DNA of 64,000 nucleotides from Chryseobacterium turcicum (GTDB lineage: Bacteria > Bacteroidota > Bacteroidia > Flavobacteriales > Weeksellaceae). The notes beneath the pieces were generated by a model, which was given only the letters and a program-made list of their open reading frames with translations, was not told where the DNA came from and ran no database searches. Both the position numbers and the translations under genes were made by a program. The DNA is taken from assembly GCF_021010565.1 (NCBI RefSeq), contig NZ_JAJNAY010000001.1, positions 1,902,001 through 1,966,000 of the forward strand, in the 5' to 3' direction. Positions 1 to 9,908 of the stretch are shown here, piece by piece; position 1 is the first letter of the stretch, and every line of letters starts with the position of its first letter.

Positions 1-11
1 TAATCTTGATT

Positions 12-56
12 TTAAGGAGCAAAGAATAGCGAACAAGTCGCCTAAGCTTTGAAAAC
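12..56. repeat. Copy 1 of a short dispersed repeat
   Basis: The block AAGGAGCAAAGA followed by GACAAGTCGC-like sequence, an AAGCTT core and GAAAAC is found again near 36777-36822. Nothing else clear is seen in the 282 bases before the first gene apart from AT-rich sequence and a fragment resembling the MITE end CTTTTGAGGTTAAAAAG near 197-213. Confidence 0.5.
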
Positions 57-282
57 AAAAGTTTTTAGCTTCATAAAATCAATTTTATTGATTCATTCTT
101 GGCTTCTTAATTTTTGTGATATACGATTTAAATCTTTGCGTTAAAAAATCAGATTTTCATTTTCTAACAAAGTATTGTAAAGAAAAAACAATCACTTTTG
201 AGGTTAAAAAGCACTGGAATTTAAATCATCAACAAACAGCTTCTTACATGATACATATTTAAGAAAAATAAAATAAAATAGC

Positions 283-1179
283 ATGAAAAAAATCTCTTTG
301 GTTCTTTTATTAACAGCAGGATTCTTTAGTTTCGCTCAAAACCGTTTTTTTTACGATTATAAATTTATTCCCGATTCGACAGATAAAGTAAACATGCTTA
401 CCGAAATCATGCTTTTGGATATCGATAAAAACGGATCAAAATATTACGGTCAGGAAAAGTTTATAGCTGATTCTACTTCTCAGGCAGATGTAGAAAGGCA
501 ACTTAAATTAAATCCTAATAACATCAGTATCAGCAGAAGAGATAAGCCGGGAATGATTACTTACAAGGTGACCAAACAATATCCTGATTTTAAAACTTAC
601 CTTTTCACAAAGATTTCTAGCGATAGCTATAAAATTGAAGAAGATAAAAAACCGGAATGGAAAATTCTTCCAGATAAGCAGAAAATTGGTGAGTATAATG
701 CCCAAAAAGCAACTACAAAATATGGTGGCAGAGAATGGACGGCGTGGTTTTCTACAGATTTACCTTTTCAAGACGGACCATACAAATTCTACGGACTTCC
801 CGGTTTGATTGTAAAAATTGAAGATAAAACAGGTTCGCATTCCATGACTTTAGTCGGAAACAAAGCGATGAAGACTAATACTGAGAAAGAGATGGATATT
901 CCTCAGGGAATTCAACTTTACGGAATGGGAGGAAAAGATATTGAAATTAATAAATCTCAATTTAAAAAAGTCTGGAAAGCCTACAAAAGCGATCCTACTA
1001 AAAATATGCGTGAGATGATGGCTAAGAATTCAGAGACCAATAAGGTTATTTTTAAAACAAAAACAGCCGATGGAAGAGAGATTTCAGATCCTAATCAGGT
1101 GTTCAGAGAAATGGAGAAAAAAGCAAAGGAAGGTTTTAAAAAGAATAACAATCCTATCGAACCGGAATTGTATCAATAA
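283..1179 (+). CDS. GLPGLI family secreted protein
   Basis: A 298-residue protein with an N-terminal signal peptide (MKKISLVLLLTAGFFSFAQ) and the family-defining motif GLPGLIVKIED at about residues 171-181, preceded by FQDGPYKFY. GLPGLI proteins are exported Bacteroidota proteins of unknown biochemical role, often found near TonB-dependent receptors or in clusters; here it is a lone gene. It ends just before a hairpin terminator shared with the convergent M61 peptidase gene. Family membership is clear from the motif; the function is unknown. Confidence 0.9.
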   Translation: MKKISLVLLLTAGFFSFAQNRFFYDYKFIPDSTDKVNMLTEIMLLDIDKNGSKYYGQEKFIADSTSQADVERQLKLNPNNISISRRDKPGMITYKVTKQYPDFKTYLFTKISSDSYKIEEDKKPEWKILPDKQKIGEYNAQKATTKYGGREWTAWFSTDLPFQDGPYKFYGLPGLIVKIEDKTGSHSMTLVGNKAMKTNTEKEMDIPQGIQLYGMGGKDIEINKSQFKKVWKAYKSDPTKNMREMMAKNSETNKVIFKTKTADGREISDPNQVFREMEKKAKEGFKKNNNPIEPELYQ

Positions 1180-1197
1180 TATTAAAGAGGTTAAACA

Positions 1198-1229
1198 AAA
1201 ATGCGAGGAAATTTTTCCCCGCATTTTTT
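1198..1229. terminator. Bidirectional rho-independent terminator
   Basis: Stem AAATGCG(A)GG / CC(C)CGCATTT with flanking A and T runs lies between the convergent GLPGLI and M61 genes and can serve both. Confidence 0.8.
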
Positions 1230-1248
1230 ATATTAAAAATAGACCAAT

Positions 1249-3105
1249 TTACTTTTTACCAGTTAACCATTGATCCTGAAGTTTTTGTTCTGCAGAAGTA
1301 GGATTGGCTTTAAATTGTAATGTCTCTAAAGTTATTTTATCTAAAATAGCTTTTCCTTTCAAATCAATTTTGTCCATTTTATCACCGTTTTTACGAAGAA
1401 TAGTTACGGTAACATCCTGTCCGTCTTTGATTGACTGTGCATACCCAATAAATTCTTGCGCATTTTGAATGTTAATTGTTTTTCCGTCTAAGGCAACAAC
1501 TTCATCAGTAATTTTAAAACCAATATTTTTTGAGAAAGCAGAAAGTGCTGAGTTTTCATCAAACACAAATGCATTGTTTTTTTCGTTGTAACCTGTTTGT
1601 TCAGGGTTTTTAATAAACCAGAAAATTGGCGGAGTCTCCTGTTTTTTTATTTCTACACCTACTTGAGCTAAATATTCTGCATACGGAGTAGGCTGGCTTC
1701 CGGCAATATATTTATTATAAAAATCTTTTACTTGCGGATATCCGGTAATGGTTACCAATTCATCAATCAGTTTATCATCTTTGAAAGGTTTGTTCTCTCC
1801 AAATCTTTGAGATAATTTTCTGATCATATCACGATATCCCATTTCTCCGTTTGATAATTTTCTCAACTCAATATCAAGACACATTGTCAAAAGTGTTCCC
1901 TTTTCGTAAACATTTCGGTACTGATCCTTGTATTGATCTTGAAGAATATTTTTGCTCATCACCGTAAACGGCATGGTGTCGTTGTAGTTTTTAGAATTTT
2001 TGATTTTATCGCCAATTCTCTGTAAAAACTGCTCTTTCGTAATTAAACCTTCCTGAATTTGGAATAAATTGGCAAAATATTCGGTTCCGCCTTCGTACAT
2101 CCAAAGATGTTGAGACATTTTCGGATCTGCATAATCAAAGTAATGAATTTCTTCAGAATGTGTTTTCAAAGGATTTACCGTATGGAAAAATTCATGAGAA
2201 ACTACGTCTACAATTGATTCGTCGATTGCTTCTTTCGGCATCATTTCGTGAAGAACAACACTGGTAGATTCGTGATGTTCCAAAGCTCCGAAACCTTTTA
2301 TTTGCGGACCTTCGGTTCCTGCAAGATAAAGCATGATTGCATATTTTTTGTTGGTATTCATATCACCCAAAAATTTCTTTTGAGCAACAACCATTTTCTC
2401 TAAATTTTCTTTAAAATCGACTGCTTTATATTTTCCGGTCGGAGAGTAAACTCCCAAAACAAGATCCATTCCTCCTGCATTGAATGTAATGTAATCAGGT
2501 TTTGAATACATTAAAGGTGAATCGGTCAGTTTAGCATAGTTTGCTAGTGTAAACGTATCGGTTGCTTCAGATTTATCCTGATCTACCAAAGCGGTCGTTC
2601 CGTAAAAATCATTAGGTTTCTGAATCACCAATTGATACGGAACATCCTGCATATTGTCGATATAACCTACAAAACCATGCGTATTGATTAAATACACTTT
2701 TCCCTGCTCGATATCTGTTCCTGAAGGTGAAAAAACAGCTTTATGTTTATCGGTTTCGTTTTCTTCGTCGAAACTGTCATTCACCAAATAGGTAATTTTA
2801 GTTAAAGCCTTTGCGTTTTTTAGTGAATATGTATTGTCATTCACTTTGGTAAAAGCGATTTCTTTACCTTTGTTATCTAAAAACTTTATGCCTTCAATAA
2901 ATCTTCCGTAGTCATCTATAGAATATGTTCCAGGAACCGTTTTTGGAAAGTGAAATTTTACGTCATTCGATTTCATTTTCGGAAACTCCATCGTTACAGC
3001 TATTTTATCATCTTTTACATTCACCAGGTCGATGTTTGTTTTTATAGATTGCGCTTGAACGAAAGCCACTGCAAGAATCCCTAAACTAATTGCAAATTTT
3101 TTCAT
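1249..3105 (-). CDS. M61 family (glycyl aminopeptidase-like) metallopeptidase with PDZ domain
   Basis: A 618-residue exported protein (signal MKKFAISLGILAVAFVQAQ). The zinc-binding HEFFH motif lies near residue 303, followed by WMYEGGTEYFANLF, which supplies the third ligand, as in M61 peptidases. A C-terminal segment (about 500-600; VVALDGKTI, VTILRKNG) reads as a PDZ domain. The N-terminal part is the beta-rich M61 domain. It is probably a periplasmic or surface peptidase. The next upstream gene is an M1 peptidase in the same direction, but a terminator separates them, so they are probably independent units. Confidence 0.9.
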   Translation of the reverse strand: MKKFAISLGILAVAFVQAQSIKTNIDLVNVKDDKIAVTMEFPKMKSNDVKFHFPKTVPGTYSIDDYGRFIEGIKFLDNKGKEIAFTKVNDNTYSLKNAKALTKITYLVNDSFDEENETDKHKAVFSPSGTDIEQGKVYLINTHGFVGYIDNMQDVPYQLVIQKPNDFYGTTALVDQDKSEATDTFTLANYAKLTDSPLMYSKPDYITFNAGGMDLVLGVYSPTGKYKAVDFKENLEKMVVAQKKFLGDMNTNKKYAIMLYLAGTEGPQIKGFGALEHHESTSVVLHEMMPKEAIDESIVDVVSHEFFHTVNPLKTHSEEIHYFDYADPKMSQHLWMYEGGTEYFANLFQIQEGLITKEQFLQRIGDKIKNSKNYNDTMPFTVMSKNILQDQYKDQYRNVYEKGTLLTMCLDIELRKLSNGEMGYRDMIRKLSQRFGENKPFKDDKLIDELVTITGYPQVKDFYNKYIAGSQPTPYAEYLAQVGVEIKKQETPPIFWFIKNPEQTGYNEKNNAFVFDENSALSAFSKNIGFKITDEVVALDGKTINIQNAQEFIGYAQSIKDGQDVTVTILRKNGDKMDKIDLKGKAILDKITLETLQFKANPTSAEQKLQDQWLTGKK

Positions 3106-3189
3106 TAGGTTTTATTTTATAGATAAATAGTTGATTTTAAATTGGAATTGTTACAAATCAACTTATAATTTTTTGCTAAACTTTAGTTA

Positions 3190-3224
3190 AAAAAAGCAAA
3201 ACCACACTTATGATTTTGCCTTTT
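3190..3224 (-). terminator. Rho-independent terminator of the M1 peptidase gene
   Basis: On the minus strand, a stem of AAAGGCAAAAT paired with GTTTTGCTTT precedes a T run, directly after the stop codon at 3234. Confidence 0.7.
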
Positions 3225-3233
3225 AAAATTTCA

Positions 3234-4862
3234 TTAAATTTTTTTATATCTGATATAATAATTTTTGCTAAACTCCACAGGATTTGAATTTTTCAGCTTT
3301 AAAGTCTGCCAAGATTCGCTCGGTGAAATGGTGTATTCTCCAAATCTTATCGGAAGATTAAGGTTTTTTACACCATGTACGAAACGGTATTTCAATTCTG
3401 TGCCTTTTTGGGTATATTCTAAAACAGGGACGTCGGTGGTACGTAAATATTGATTAAAAATCGTTGTAAAGTCAAAACCTGCTTTCTCTGAAATATATTT
3501 TTCAACTTGTTCAGTTGTAACGGTCTGATGATAAAAATCTTTGTTTAAACCTCTTAAAATCTGCCTGAACTTCGCATCGTCATTAATAATCTGCCTCATG
3601 GTATGAATCATACTTGCACCTTTCGCATACATATCGCCACTGCCTTCATTTCGTACGCCATATTTACCGATAATAGGAACGTCGTTTTCAATATTATTCT
3701 GAATTCCTTGTGCGTAGATATCCGCTGATTTTTTATCCATGAAGTTTTCGGTAAAAAGAACTTCAGAATAATTGGTAAAAGCTTCATGAATCCACATGTC
3801 GGCTTGGTCTTTTGCGGTGATATTATTAGCAAACCATTCGTGACCACTTTCGTGAATAATGATAAAGTCCCAGTTTAAACCCACTCCGGAGCCAGAAAGA
3901 TCTCTGCCTAAATAACCGTTTTGATATCCATTTCCATAGGCAATATTACTTTGGTGTTCCATTCCCAAATGTGGTGATTCTACCAATTTGTAAGAATCTT
4001 CATAGAAAGGATAAGGGCCAAACCAGTATTCAAAAGCTTTCAACATTGGTTTTACCTGTTGAAACTGTTTTTTTGCTTTCTCTAAATTATAGTCAATGAC
4101 CCAATAGTCAAGATCTAATTTTCCTTTTTCTCCTGTGTAAGAATCTTTAAAATTCACATATTTTCCAATACTAGGAATAATAGAATAAGCATTGATTGGG
4201 TTTTTAACTTCCCAAGTGAATGTATTTTTATTGTTTTCTGTTTTTTTATTAATTAATTTTCCGTTTCCAACTCCCACTAAATCTTTTGGGGTTGTAATTT
4301 TCATAATGATTCCATTTTCGGGCTCATCACTCCAAATATCTTTTGTAGGAAGCCATACCGAAGCGCCAATTCCTTCATCAGCAACACTCATCCAAGGATT
4401 TCCTTTTTCGTCTGTTGTGAAAATCCAACCTCCGTCCCAAGGTGCTTTTTTGGCAATAACAGGTTTTCCTGAATAGGAGACATCAATCGTATATTTTTCT
4501 CCTTTTTTGAAAAATTTATTCGCTGAAATAAAAATGAAATCTCCGTCTCTTTTAAAATTTCCGATAATAGGGAAGCTGCATTCTACTTTTTCAGCTTTCA
4601 TCGGTTGTTGTAAATCAATTTGAAAAACAGGATTTTTCACATCTTTTATAATCTCAAAACTAATTTTGTTATTACCGGAAATGCTTTTTTGTTCGAAATT
4701 AGGTTCTACCGATAAATCGTATTTTTTTACATCCCAGAAATTTCTGAATTGGGTATTAGAACCTTTTAAGGTGTCTTGTTTTGTAAAGGTTTTACCCTTT
4801 TCAAAAAACTGACCGAAAGCTAAGCTGGAAGCTAATAATAGCGAATATGAAATTTTTTTCAT
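3234..4862 (-). CDS. M1 family metallopeptidase (aminopeptidase N-like)
   Basis: A 542-residue protein with a signal peptide (MKKISYSLLLASSLAFGQ). It shows the gluzincin signature HESGHEWFANN near residue 336 and, about 20 residues later, WIHEAFTNYSE giving the glutamate ligand. The exopeptidase motif appears as HLGMEHQSNIAYGNG, a variant of GAMEN. At 542 residues it is short compared with full-length four-domain M1 enzymes and probably lacks the large C-terminal helical domain, which is common in Bacteroidota. Likely role: periplasmic peptide trimming. Confidence 0.9.
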   Translation of the reverse strand: MKKISYSLLLASSLAFGQFFEKGKTFTKQDTLKGSNTQFRNFWDVKKYDLSVEPNFEQKSISGNNKISFEIIKDVKNPVFQIDLQQPMKAEKVECSFPIIGNFKRDGDFIFISANKFFKKGEKYTIDVSYSGKPVIAKKAPWDGGWIFTTDEKGNPWMSVADEGIGASVWLPTKDIWSDEPENGIIMKITTPKDLVGVGNGKLINKKTENNKNTFTWEVKNPINAYSIIPSIGKYVNFKDSYTGEKGKLDLDYWVIDYNLEKAKKQFQQVKPMLKAFEYWFGPYPFYEDSYKLVESPHLGMEHQSNIAYGNGYQNGYLGRDLSGSGVGLNWDFIIIHESGHEWFANNITAKDQADMWIHEAFTNYSEVLFTENFMDKKSADIYAQGIQNNIENDVPIIGKYGVRNEGSGDMYAKGASMIHTMRQIINDDAKFRQILRGLNKDFYHQTVTTEQVEKYISEKAGFDFTTIFNQYLRTTDVPVLEYTQKGTELKYRFVHGVKNLNLPIRFGEYTISPSESWQTLKLKNSNPVEFSKNYYIRYKKI

Positions 4863-4947
4863 TTTAAATAAGATGGAATTTGAATAAAACCAAAATTAAA
4901 GAATATAATTAAGAATATTAGCGTTTTGATAAGTATTCTAAAAACAA

Positions 4948-4978
4948 GCGGCGCGAAAACCTTAGATTTTCGCGCCGC
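4948..4978 (-). terminator. Terminator downstream of tatC
   Basis: Very strong perfect 12-bp stem GCGGCGCGAAAA / TTTTCGCGCCGC with a 7-nt loop. On the minus strand it is followed by TTGTTTTTAG, placing it after the tatC stop. Confidence 0.8.
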
Positions 4979-5000
4979 CATAATATATATATTAATTTTT

Positions 5001-5834
5001 TTAAGATTTTTGAACTGCCTGTGAGCTGCTGGCATCACGTTTTTGTACCTTTTTATAAGTATAACCGCACATCACAATACTGAATTCATAAAGTAATAAA
5101 AGCGGTAAAGCCGCCATAATCATACTCAAAACATCGGCAGGAGTAATAATTGCAGCAACAACCATGATTAAAACAATAGCATGTCTTCTGTAAGTTTTCA
5201 TAAACTGAGGATTCAAAATCCCAATATTGGTCAGAAAATAAATTAAAACCGGAAACAAAAAGACTACACCCATTCCTATAACAACTTGTAAAAATAAAGT
5301 TGTATAATCACTAAGGTCATAAAGCGGAATAATAATGTCTGATATTTTAAAAATAACCCCAAAATTCACCGCAAAAGGTAAAATAAGGAAATATCCGCAT
5401 AAAACTCCGGTCATAAATAAAATCCAAACCGAATTAATAATGAAAATAGAGTTTTTTCTCTCGTTAGGATGAAGAGCTGGACTTATAAATCGCCACAATT
5501 CCCAAACAATATAGGGAAAAGCTGCAACAATCCCTCCAAAAATAGAAACTGCCATCATCACATTAAATTGCTGATACAATCTCTGAACTCTCACCGGAAA
5601 TTCATCAGGTAAAGTAATACTATCTTCCCCTAAAACCCATTGTGAAAACTCGTTCACCAGTTTAAAAGTTGGGAAATCATTTCGGGTAGGACCAAAAAAG
5701 ATATGATCCATAATCCAGTTGATATTAAAACCGACAACAATTGCCGCTATAACGATGGCTAGAATAGAGCGGATTAAATGCCCTCTCAATTCCCCAATAT
5801 GTCCAAAAAAAGACATGTCTTTATCTTCGCTCAC
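5001..5834 (-). CDS. tatC: Sec-independent protein translocase subunit TatC
   Basis: A 277-residue polytopic membrane protein beginning MSEDKDMSFFGHIGELRGHL, the conserved cytoplasmic N-terminus of TatC (HxxELRxRL-like), with about six hydrophobic segments and the conserved FPYIVWELWRFISPALHPNER loop between TM1 and TM2. TatC is the core receptor of the twin-arginine pathway, which exports folded proteins. No tatA is adjacent in the window. It shares direction with the downstream isomerase gene, but about 150 bases of simple repeat lie between, so co-transcription is uncertain. Confidence 0.95.
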   Translation of the reverse strand: MSEDKDMSFFGHIGELRGHLIRSILAIVIAAIVVGFNINWIMDHIFFGPTRNDFPTFKLVNEFSQWVLGEDSITLPDEFPVRVQRLYQQFNVMMAVSIFGGIVAAFPYIVWELWRFISPALHPNERKNSIFIINSVWILFMTGVLCGYFLILPFAVNFGVIFKISDIIIPLYDLSDYTTLFLQVVIGMGVVFLFPVLIYFLTNIGILNPQFMKTYRRHAIVLIMVVAAIITPADVLSMIMAALPLLLLYEFSIVMCGYTYKKVQKRDASSSQAVQKS

Positions 5835-5883
5835 AGATATTTTTTTTAAGTTCTAAATTTAGAAAAAAGTTTATTATGTATGA

Positions 5884-5984
5884 TTCGTGTTCCGAGTTCC
5901 GAGATTCGAGATTTTGAATTGATAACTATTGAAACTAATCCTCGCATCCCGTACTTCGCATCTCGCATCCCCGTACCTCGCACC
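5884..5984. repeat. Simple-sequence intergenic repeat
   Basis: Clustered short motifs (TTCCGAG, TTCGAG, then CTCGCATCC, CGTACTTCGCAT, CTCGCATCCC, CGTACCTCGCACC) form a degenerate GC-richer tract between tatC and the isomerase gene. It contains no ORF of note. Confidence 0.5.
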
Positions 5985-6944
5985 TCAATTAATCCCCTCA
6001 TCCAGCAAGGTGTGAAGATCAATAATTCCGAAATATTGTCCGTTTTCTGTAACAATTAATTGTCCGATATTATTGTCTTTTAATATTTTCATGGCTTGTT
6101 TTGCCAAAACATCTTTTTCAATCGTTTTTGGGTTTGCAGACATAATATCTTTCGCTAAAACTTTAGAAATGTCATCTCCTTTCAACAGCATTCTTCGTAA
6201 ATCTCCATCAGTAACGACACCGATGATTTTTTCGTTATTGGTTACCACGGTTATTCCGTGACTTGATGCACTGATAGAAATAATGACATCTCTTATAGAT
6301 GCATCTTCAGAAACTTGTGGTTTTTGTGAAGAAAGAAATTGCTCAACTCTTGCCGTTAAGTTTTTACCTAAACTTCCTCCTGGATGAAATTTGGCGAAAT
6401 CATTTTCTTTAAAGTCGTTCATCTCCATAAGACATACCGCCAAAGCGTCTCCTAAAGCCATTTGATTGGTTGTAGAGCTTGTTGGTGCCAATTTATTCGG
6501 GCATGCTTCCAAATCTACATGAGTATCTAAAATAACATCAGAAAATTCTGCAAGTTTACTTTTTCTGTTTCCGGTCATTCCTATTAATGCAGAAGAATAA
6601 TCTTTTAAATAAGAAACAAGATTGGTAATTTCTGGTGAGTTTCCGGAATTGGAAATACATAAAACAACGTCCTGCTTTTGAATAACACCCAAATCACCAT
6701 GAATCGCTTCAGAAGCATGCAAAAATTGAGAAGGTGTTCCTGTAGAATTCAAAGTGGCAACGATTTTATTACCTACATGAGCCGATTTTCCGATACCCAC
6801 TACGATGAGCTTTCCGGTAGCAGAGTGAATCAGCTGTACCGCTTTTACAAATTCGTCATTAATTCTTTCTTTTAATTTTTCCAGCTCGGAAATTTCTATG
6901 CTTAAAGTGCTTTTTGCGATTGATATAATGTTGTCTTTTTCCAT
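5985..6944 (-). CDS. kdsD: KpsF/GutQ family arabinose-5-phosphate isomerase
   Basis: A 319-residue protein with an N-terminal SIS (sugar isomerase) domain (about residues 35-170; GIGKSAHVGNKIVATLNSTG, SNSGNSPEI, the CPNKLAPTSSTTNQMALGDA segment) and two CBS domains at about 205-319. The family interconverts ribulose 5-phosphate and arabinose 5-phosphate for Kdo in lipopolysaccharide. The length is standard. The start is set by MEKDNIISIAKSTL. It is divergent from recQ across 145 bases that should hold both promoters. Confidence 0.92.
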   Translation of the reverse strand: MEKDNIISIAKSTLSIEISELEKLKERINDEFVKAVQLIHSATGKLIVVGIGKSAHVGNKIVATLNSTGTPSQFLHASEAIHGDLGVIQKQDVVLCISNSGNSPEITNLVSYLKDYSSALIGMTGNRKSKLAEFSDVILDTHVDLEACPNKLAPTSSTTNQMALGDALAVCLMEMNDFKENDFAKFHPGGSLGKNLTARVEQFLSSQKPQVSEDASIRDVIISISASSHGITVVTNNEKIIGVVTDGDLRRMLLKGDDISKVLAKDIMSANPKTIEKDVLAKQAMKILKDNNIGQLIVTENGQYFGIIDLHTLLDEGIN

Positions 6945-7049
6945 TTTTATAACGAAATTAGTAGTAGATTATCAATGGTTTCAATTTCTACTTAATATAA
7001 ATTTGATGACTAAAAAATCCTATTACTTTTATTTTAAGTAAAAATTTTA

Positions 7050-7057
7050 TAACTTTG
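7050..7057 (+). promoter_or_regulatory. Bacteroidota -7 element upstream of recQ
   Basis: TAACTTTG matches the TAnnTTTG consensus 33 bases before the recQ start. A good TTTG -33 box is not obvious, so this is a partial promoter match. Confidence 0.45.
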
Positions 7058-7089
7058 GATTGGATGCAAATTTAGCAATACAAAATTAG

Positions 7090-9294
7090 ATGAGCGCAAA
7101 AAAAGCCAATTTATCAGGCGAATTAAAAAAATACTTCGGATTTTCTACCTTTAAAGGACAGCAGGAAGAGATCATTAATAATCTCTTAAACGGTAAAGAT
7201 ATTTTCGTTCTAATGCCTACAGGAGGCGGTAAATCACTGTGTTATCAACTTCCGGCCCTTATTTCTGAGGGTACGGCAATTGTTGTTTCACCACTTATTG
7301 CCCTTATGAAAAATCAGGTGGATGCCGTAAACGGACTTTCCTCAGAAACGGGGATTGCCCACGTTCTTAATTCTTCTCTTAACAAAACTCAGACCAAACA
7401 GGTCTTTGATGATATAAAAAGTGGTAAAACAAAGCTTCTTTATGTCGCTCCAGAGTCATTAATTAAGGAAGATTATCTTGAATTTTTAAAAAATGTTAAA
7501 ATATCATTCTTTGCAATTGATGAAGCGCACTGTATCTCAGAATGGGGTCATGATTTCCGACCAGAATACAGAAATTTAAAGCAAATCATTGATAGAATTG
7601 CCGATGTTCCTGTCATTGCATTAACTGCTACGGCGACTCCAAAGGTGCAAGATGATATTCAGAAAACTTTAGGAATGAGCGATGCTTTGGTATTTAAAGA
7701 GAGCTTTAACAGAGCTAATTTATTTTACGAAGTTACCCCAAAAGTTAATATAGATAAAGAAATTGTAAAATTTATCAATAAAAATAAAGGTAAATCGGGA
7801 ATTGTTTACTGTTTAAGCCGAAGAAAAGTGGAAGAATTTGCCCAGCTTCTTCAGGTAAACGGAATTAATGCACTTCCTTATCATGCGGGTCTTGACCAGA
7901 AAGTGAGAGTTGCCAATCAGGATAAGTTTTTGATGGAAGAGGCAGATGTAATTGTGGCAACGATTGCATTCGGAATGGGAATCGATAAACCAGATGTACG
8001 TTTTGTGATTCATTACGATTTTCCAAAATCTTTGGAGAGTTATTATCAGGAAACGGGTCGTGCAGGTCGTGATGGAGGAGAGGGATATTGCCTAGCTTTC
8101 TACGATCCTAAAGACATAGAAAAATTAGAAAAATTCTTGGCTCAAAAACCTGTTTCTGAAAGAGAAATCGGCTTGCAGCTTTTAAATGAAGTAGTAGGCT
8201 ATGCTGAAACTTCTATGAGCCGAAGACAGTATATTTTATATTATTTTGGGGAAACTTTTGATCCTATAAACGGAGCAGGAGCTAAAATGTGTGATAATGC
8301 ATCAAACCCTCCCAAATTAAAAGATGCTTCTGATGATTTAAGAAAAACATTAGAATTAATCAACGAGACGCAAGAAAAATTTAAGTCAAAAGATTTAATT
8401 TCTGTTATTGTTGGAAAAGAAACAGCAGTTACGAAGGCATATAAAATAGAGCAAAGTTCATTTTTTGGGTTTGGAAAATCTGAAAAAGATAACTACTGGA
8501 AAACAATTTTAAGACAAGCTACAGTACAGAATTTTTTACAAAAAGATATCGAAACCTATGGTGTTTTAAAATTTACTGAAAAAGGTAAGACCGTTTTAAC
8601 TGACGACTTTAAAGAACCTTTTTTAATTGCTGAAGACCGCGAATTTGACCTTTCACTAACCAAAGCAGAAAGTGATCAGGTGCAGATGCAATCAAGTGGA
8701 GGTTTAGATCAAAATTTATTTGGGCTTTTAAAAGAGCTTAGAAAAAAAGTGGCCAAAAAACACGGGATTCCGCCTTACACGGTTTTTATGGATCCTAGTT
8801 TGGAGGATATGACGGTACAATATCCTATTACTGTAGAAGAAATTGCTAAAGTGTATGGTGTTGGAGAAGGGAAATCTAAAAAATATGGTAAGGAATTTGC
8901 AGATTATATTGCTAAATATGTTGAAGATAACAACATAGAACGTACTCAGGATATGGTGTTGAAAAATGTGGCTAATAAATCGAGTCATAAAGTTTTCATC
9001 ATTCAGAGTACCGATAAAAAAATTGATCTTGAAGATATAGCAAGAGCCAAAAACCTTTCGATGAATGATTTGTTGAAAGAAATGGAACGTATTGTTTATC
9101 AAGGCACAAAGCTGAATATTGATTATTATGTCGAAGACAATTTCGATGAAGATATTGTAGACGGCTTTATGGAATTTATGAACGAATCTGATAGCGACAG
9201 TATGAAAGTTTTGCTTGATGAATTCGGAGATGAGCTTTCTGATGAAGAAGTAAGAATGCTGAGGATAAAATTCATCAGCGACGTTGCCAATTAA
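7090..9294 (+). CDS. recQ: RecQ-family ATP-dependent DNA helicase
   Basis: A 734-residue SF2 helicase: Walker A in [13 protein letters not shown] near residue 42, the DEAH box in [18 protein letters not shown] near residue 143, motif VI in [10 protein letters not shown] near 325, and an HRDC-like segment around 535-605 ([21 protein letters not shown]). Role: 3'-5' unwinding in recombination and fork repair. Odd: the usual RecQ zinc site (four Cys, CxxCDxC) is reduced to a single Cys in [11 protein letters not shown]. This is probably a Bacteroidota RecQ subtype lacking zinc, or one with altered ligands. Confidence 0.93.
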   Translation: MSAKKANLSGELKKYFGFSTFKGQQEEIINNLLNGKDIFVLMPTGGGKSLCYQLPALISEGTAIVVSPLIALMKNQVDAVNGLSSETGIAHVLNSSLNKTQTKQVFDDIKSGKTKLLYVAPESLIKEDYLEFLKNVKISFFAIDEAHCISEWGHDFRPEYRNLKQIIDRIADVPVIALTATATPKVQDDIQKTLGMSDALVFKESFNRANLFYEVTPKVNIDKEIVKFINKNKGKSGIVYCLSRRKVEEFAQLLQVNGINALPYHAGLDQKVRVANQDKFLMEEADVIVATIAFGMGIDKPDVRFVIHYDFPKSLESYYQETGRAGRDGGEGYCLAFYDPKDIEKLEKFLAQKPVSEREIGLQLLNEVVGYAETSMSRRQYILYYFGETFDPINGAGAKMCDNASNPPKLKDASDDLRKTLELINETQEKFKSKDLISVIVGKETAVTKAYKIEQSSFFGFGKSEKDNYWKTILRQATVQNFLQKDIETYGVLKFTEKGKTVLTDDFKEPFLIAEDREFDLSLTKAESDQVQMQSSGGLDQNLFGLLKELRKKVAKKHGIPPYTVFMDPSLEDMTVQYPITVEEIAKVYGVGEGKSKKYGKEFADYIAKYVEDNNIERTQDMVLKNVANKSSHKVFIIQSTDKKIDLEDIARAKNLSMNDLLKEMERIVYQGTKLNIDYYVEDNFDEDIVDGFMEFMNESDSDSMKVLLDEFGDELSDEEVRMLRIKFISDVAN

Positions 9295-9312
9295 TGTTCT
9301 GATAAAATTATA

Positions 9313-9564
9313 ATGGAAAATCCGATTTTAGACGCAAAAAGAGAACTCATCCAATGGATTAAAGAAATGGATGAGTTAGAAGATATTGCAGAATTATTGG
9401 AAATCAAAAATAAAATGGTTTCAAGTGGAGTCGTTGCAGAGTCTCAGGCTGAATATGCTGTAAAAGATGATTTTGATGAGAGATTTGCGAAGGGGATTTC
9501 CGGCGAGGAATTAATGAAAAGAGTTTATGCTCACATAGAATCTCTGCCTTGGAAAGAAAAATAA
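9313..9564 (+). CDS. Small acidic protein, antitoxin-like
   Basis: An 83-residue helical, acidic protein (MENPILDAKRELIQWIKEMDELEDIAELLEIKNK) starting 18 bases after recQ and overlapping the next gene by 16 bases. The N-terminal helix plus FAKGISGEELMKRVYAHIESLPWKE tail looks like the antitoxin partner of RelE/ParE-type toxins in Bacteroidota. The gene order and overlap fit a type II toxin-antitoxin module. The assignment is by appearance and layout only. Confidence 0.6.
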   Translation: MENPILDAKRELIQWIKEMDELEDIAELLEIKNKMVSSGVVAESQAEYAVKDDFDERFAKGISGEELMKRVYAHIESLPWKEK

Positions 9565-9872
9565 TTTTTTCAACAAATATAGAAGCTTATCTTAAAGAAC
9601 TTGTAGATATTCTTTATGAAAAAAAATACTTTGGATTTGAAGAAGATACAAGAATTTATGTTCAAGAAATTGTAGAATTTATATTACATTATGATTTTAA
9701 AGTGAACGTTAGAAAAACGGATAAAAATTTCAAAATGTTTGGTTCTAATTTCATAAAATACAAAGCAAATAACAATACTTCGTGGTATATCTTTTTCGAT
9801 CAAAGGGGAAATCAGTTTTTGATCAATCATATTTTAAATAATCATTCTCATGACTTTCCAGACTTATTGTAA
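9549..9872 (+). CDS. Small protein, candidate ParE/RelE-like toxin
   Basis: A 107-residue protein starting at TTG inside the end of the preceding gene, which suggests translational coupling. The C-terminal SWYIFFDQRGNQFLINHILNNH resembles the terminal beta-strands of ParE/RelE folds in Bacteroidota toxins. No in-frame ATG is available near the start. With the upstream acidic gene it makes a plausible toxin-antitoxin pair; a generic hypothetical protein remains possible. Confidence 0.55.
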   Translation: MERKIIFSTNIEAYLKELVDILYEKKYFGFEEDTRIYVQEIVEFILHYDFKVNVRKTDKNFKMFGSNFIKYKANNNTSWYIFFDQRGNQFLINHILNNHSHDFPDLL

Positions 9873-9908
9873 AATAAAATTCCTTTGAAATATTTAAAAA
9901 ATCTTAGG

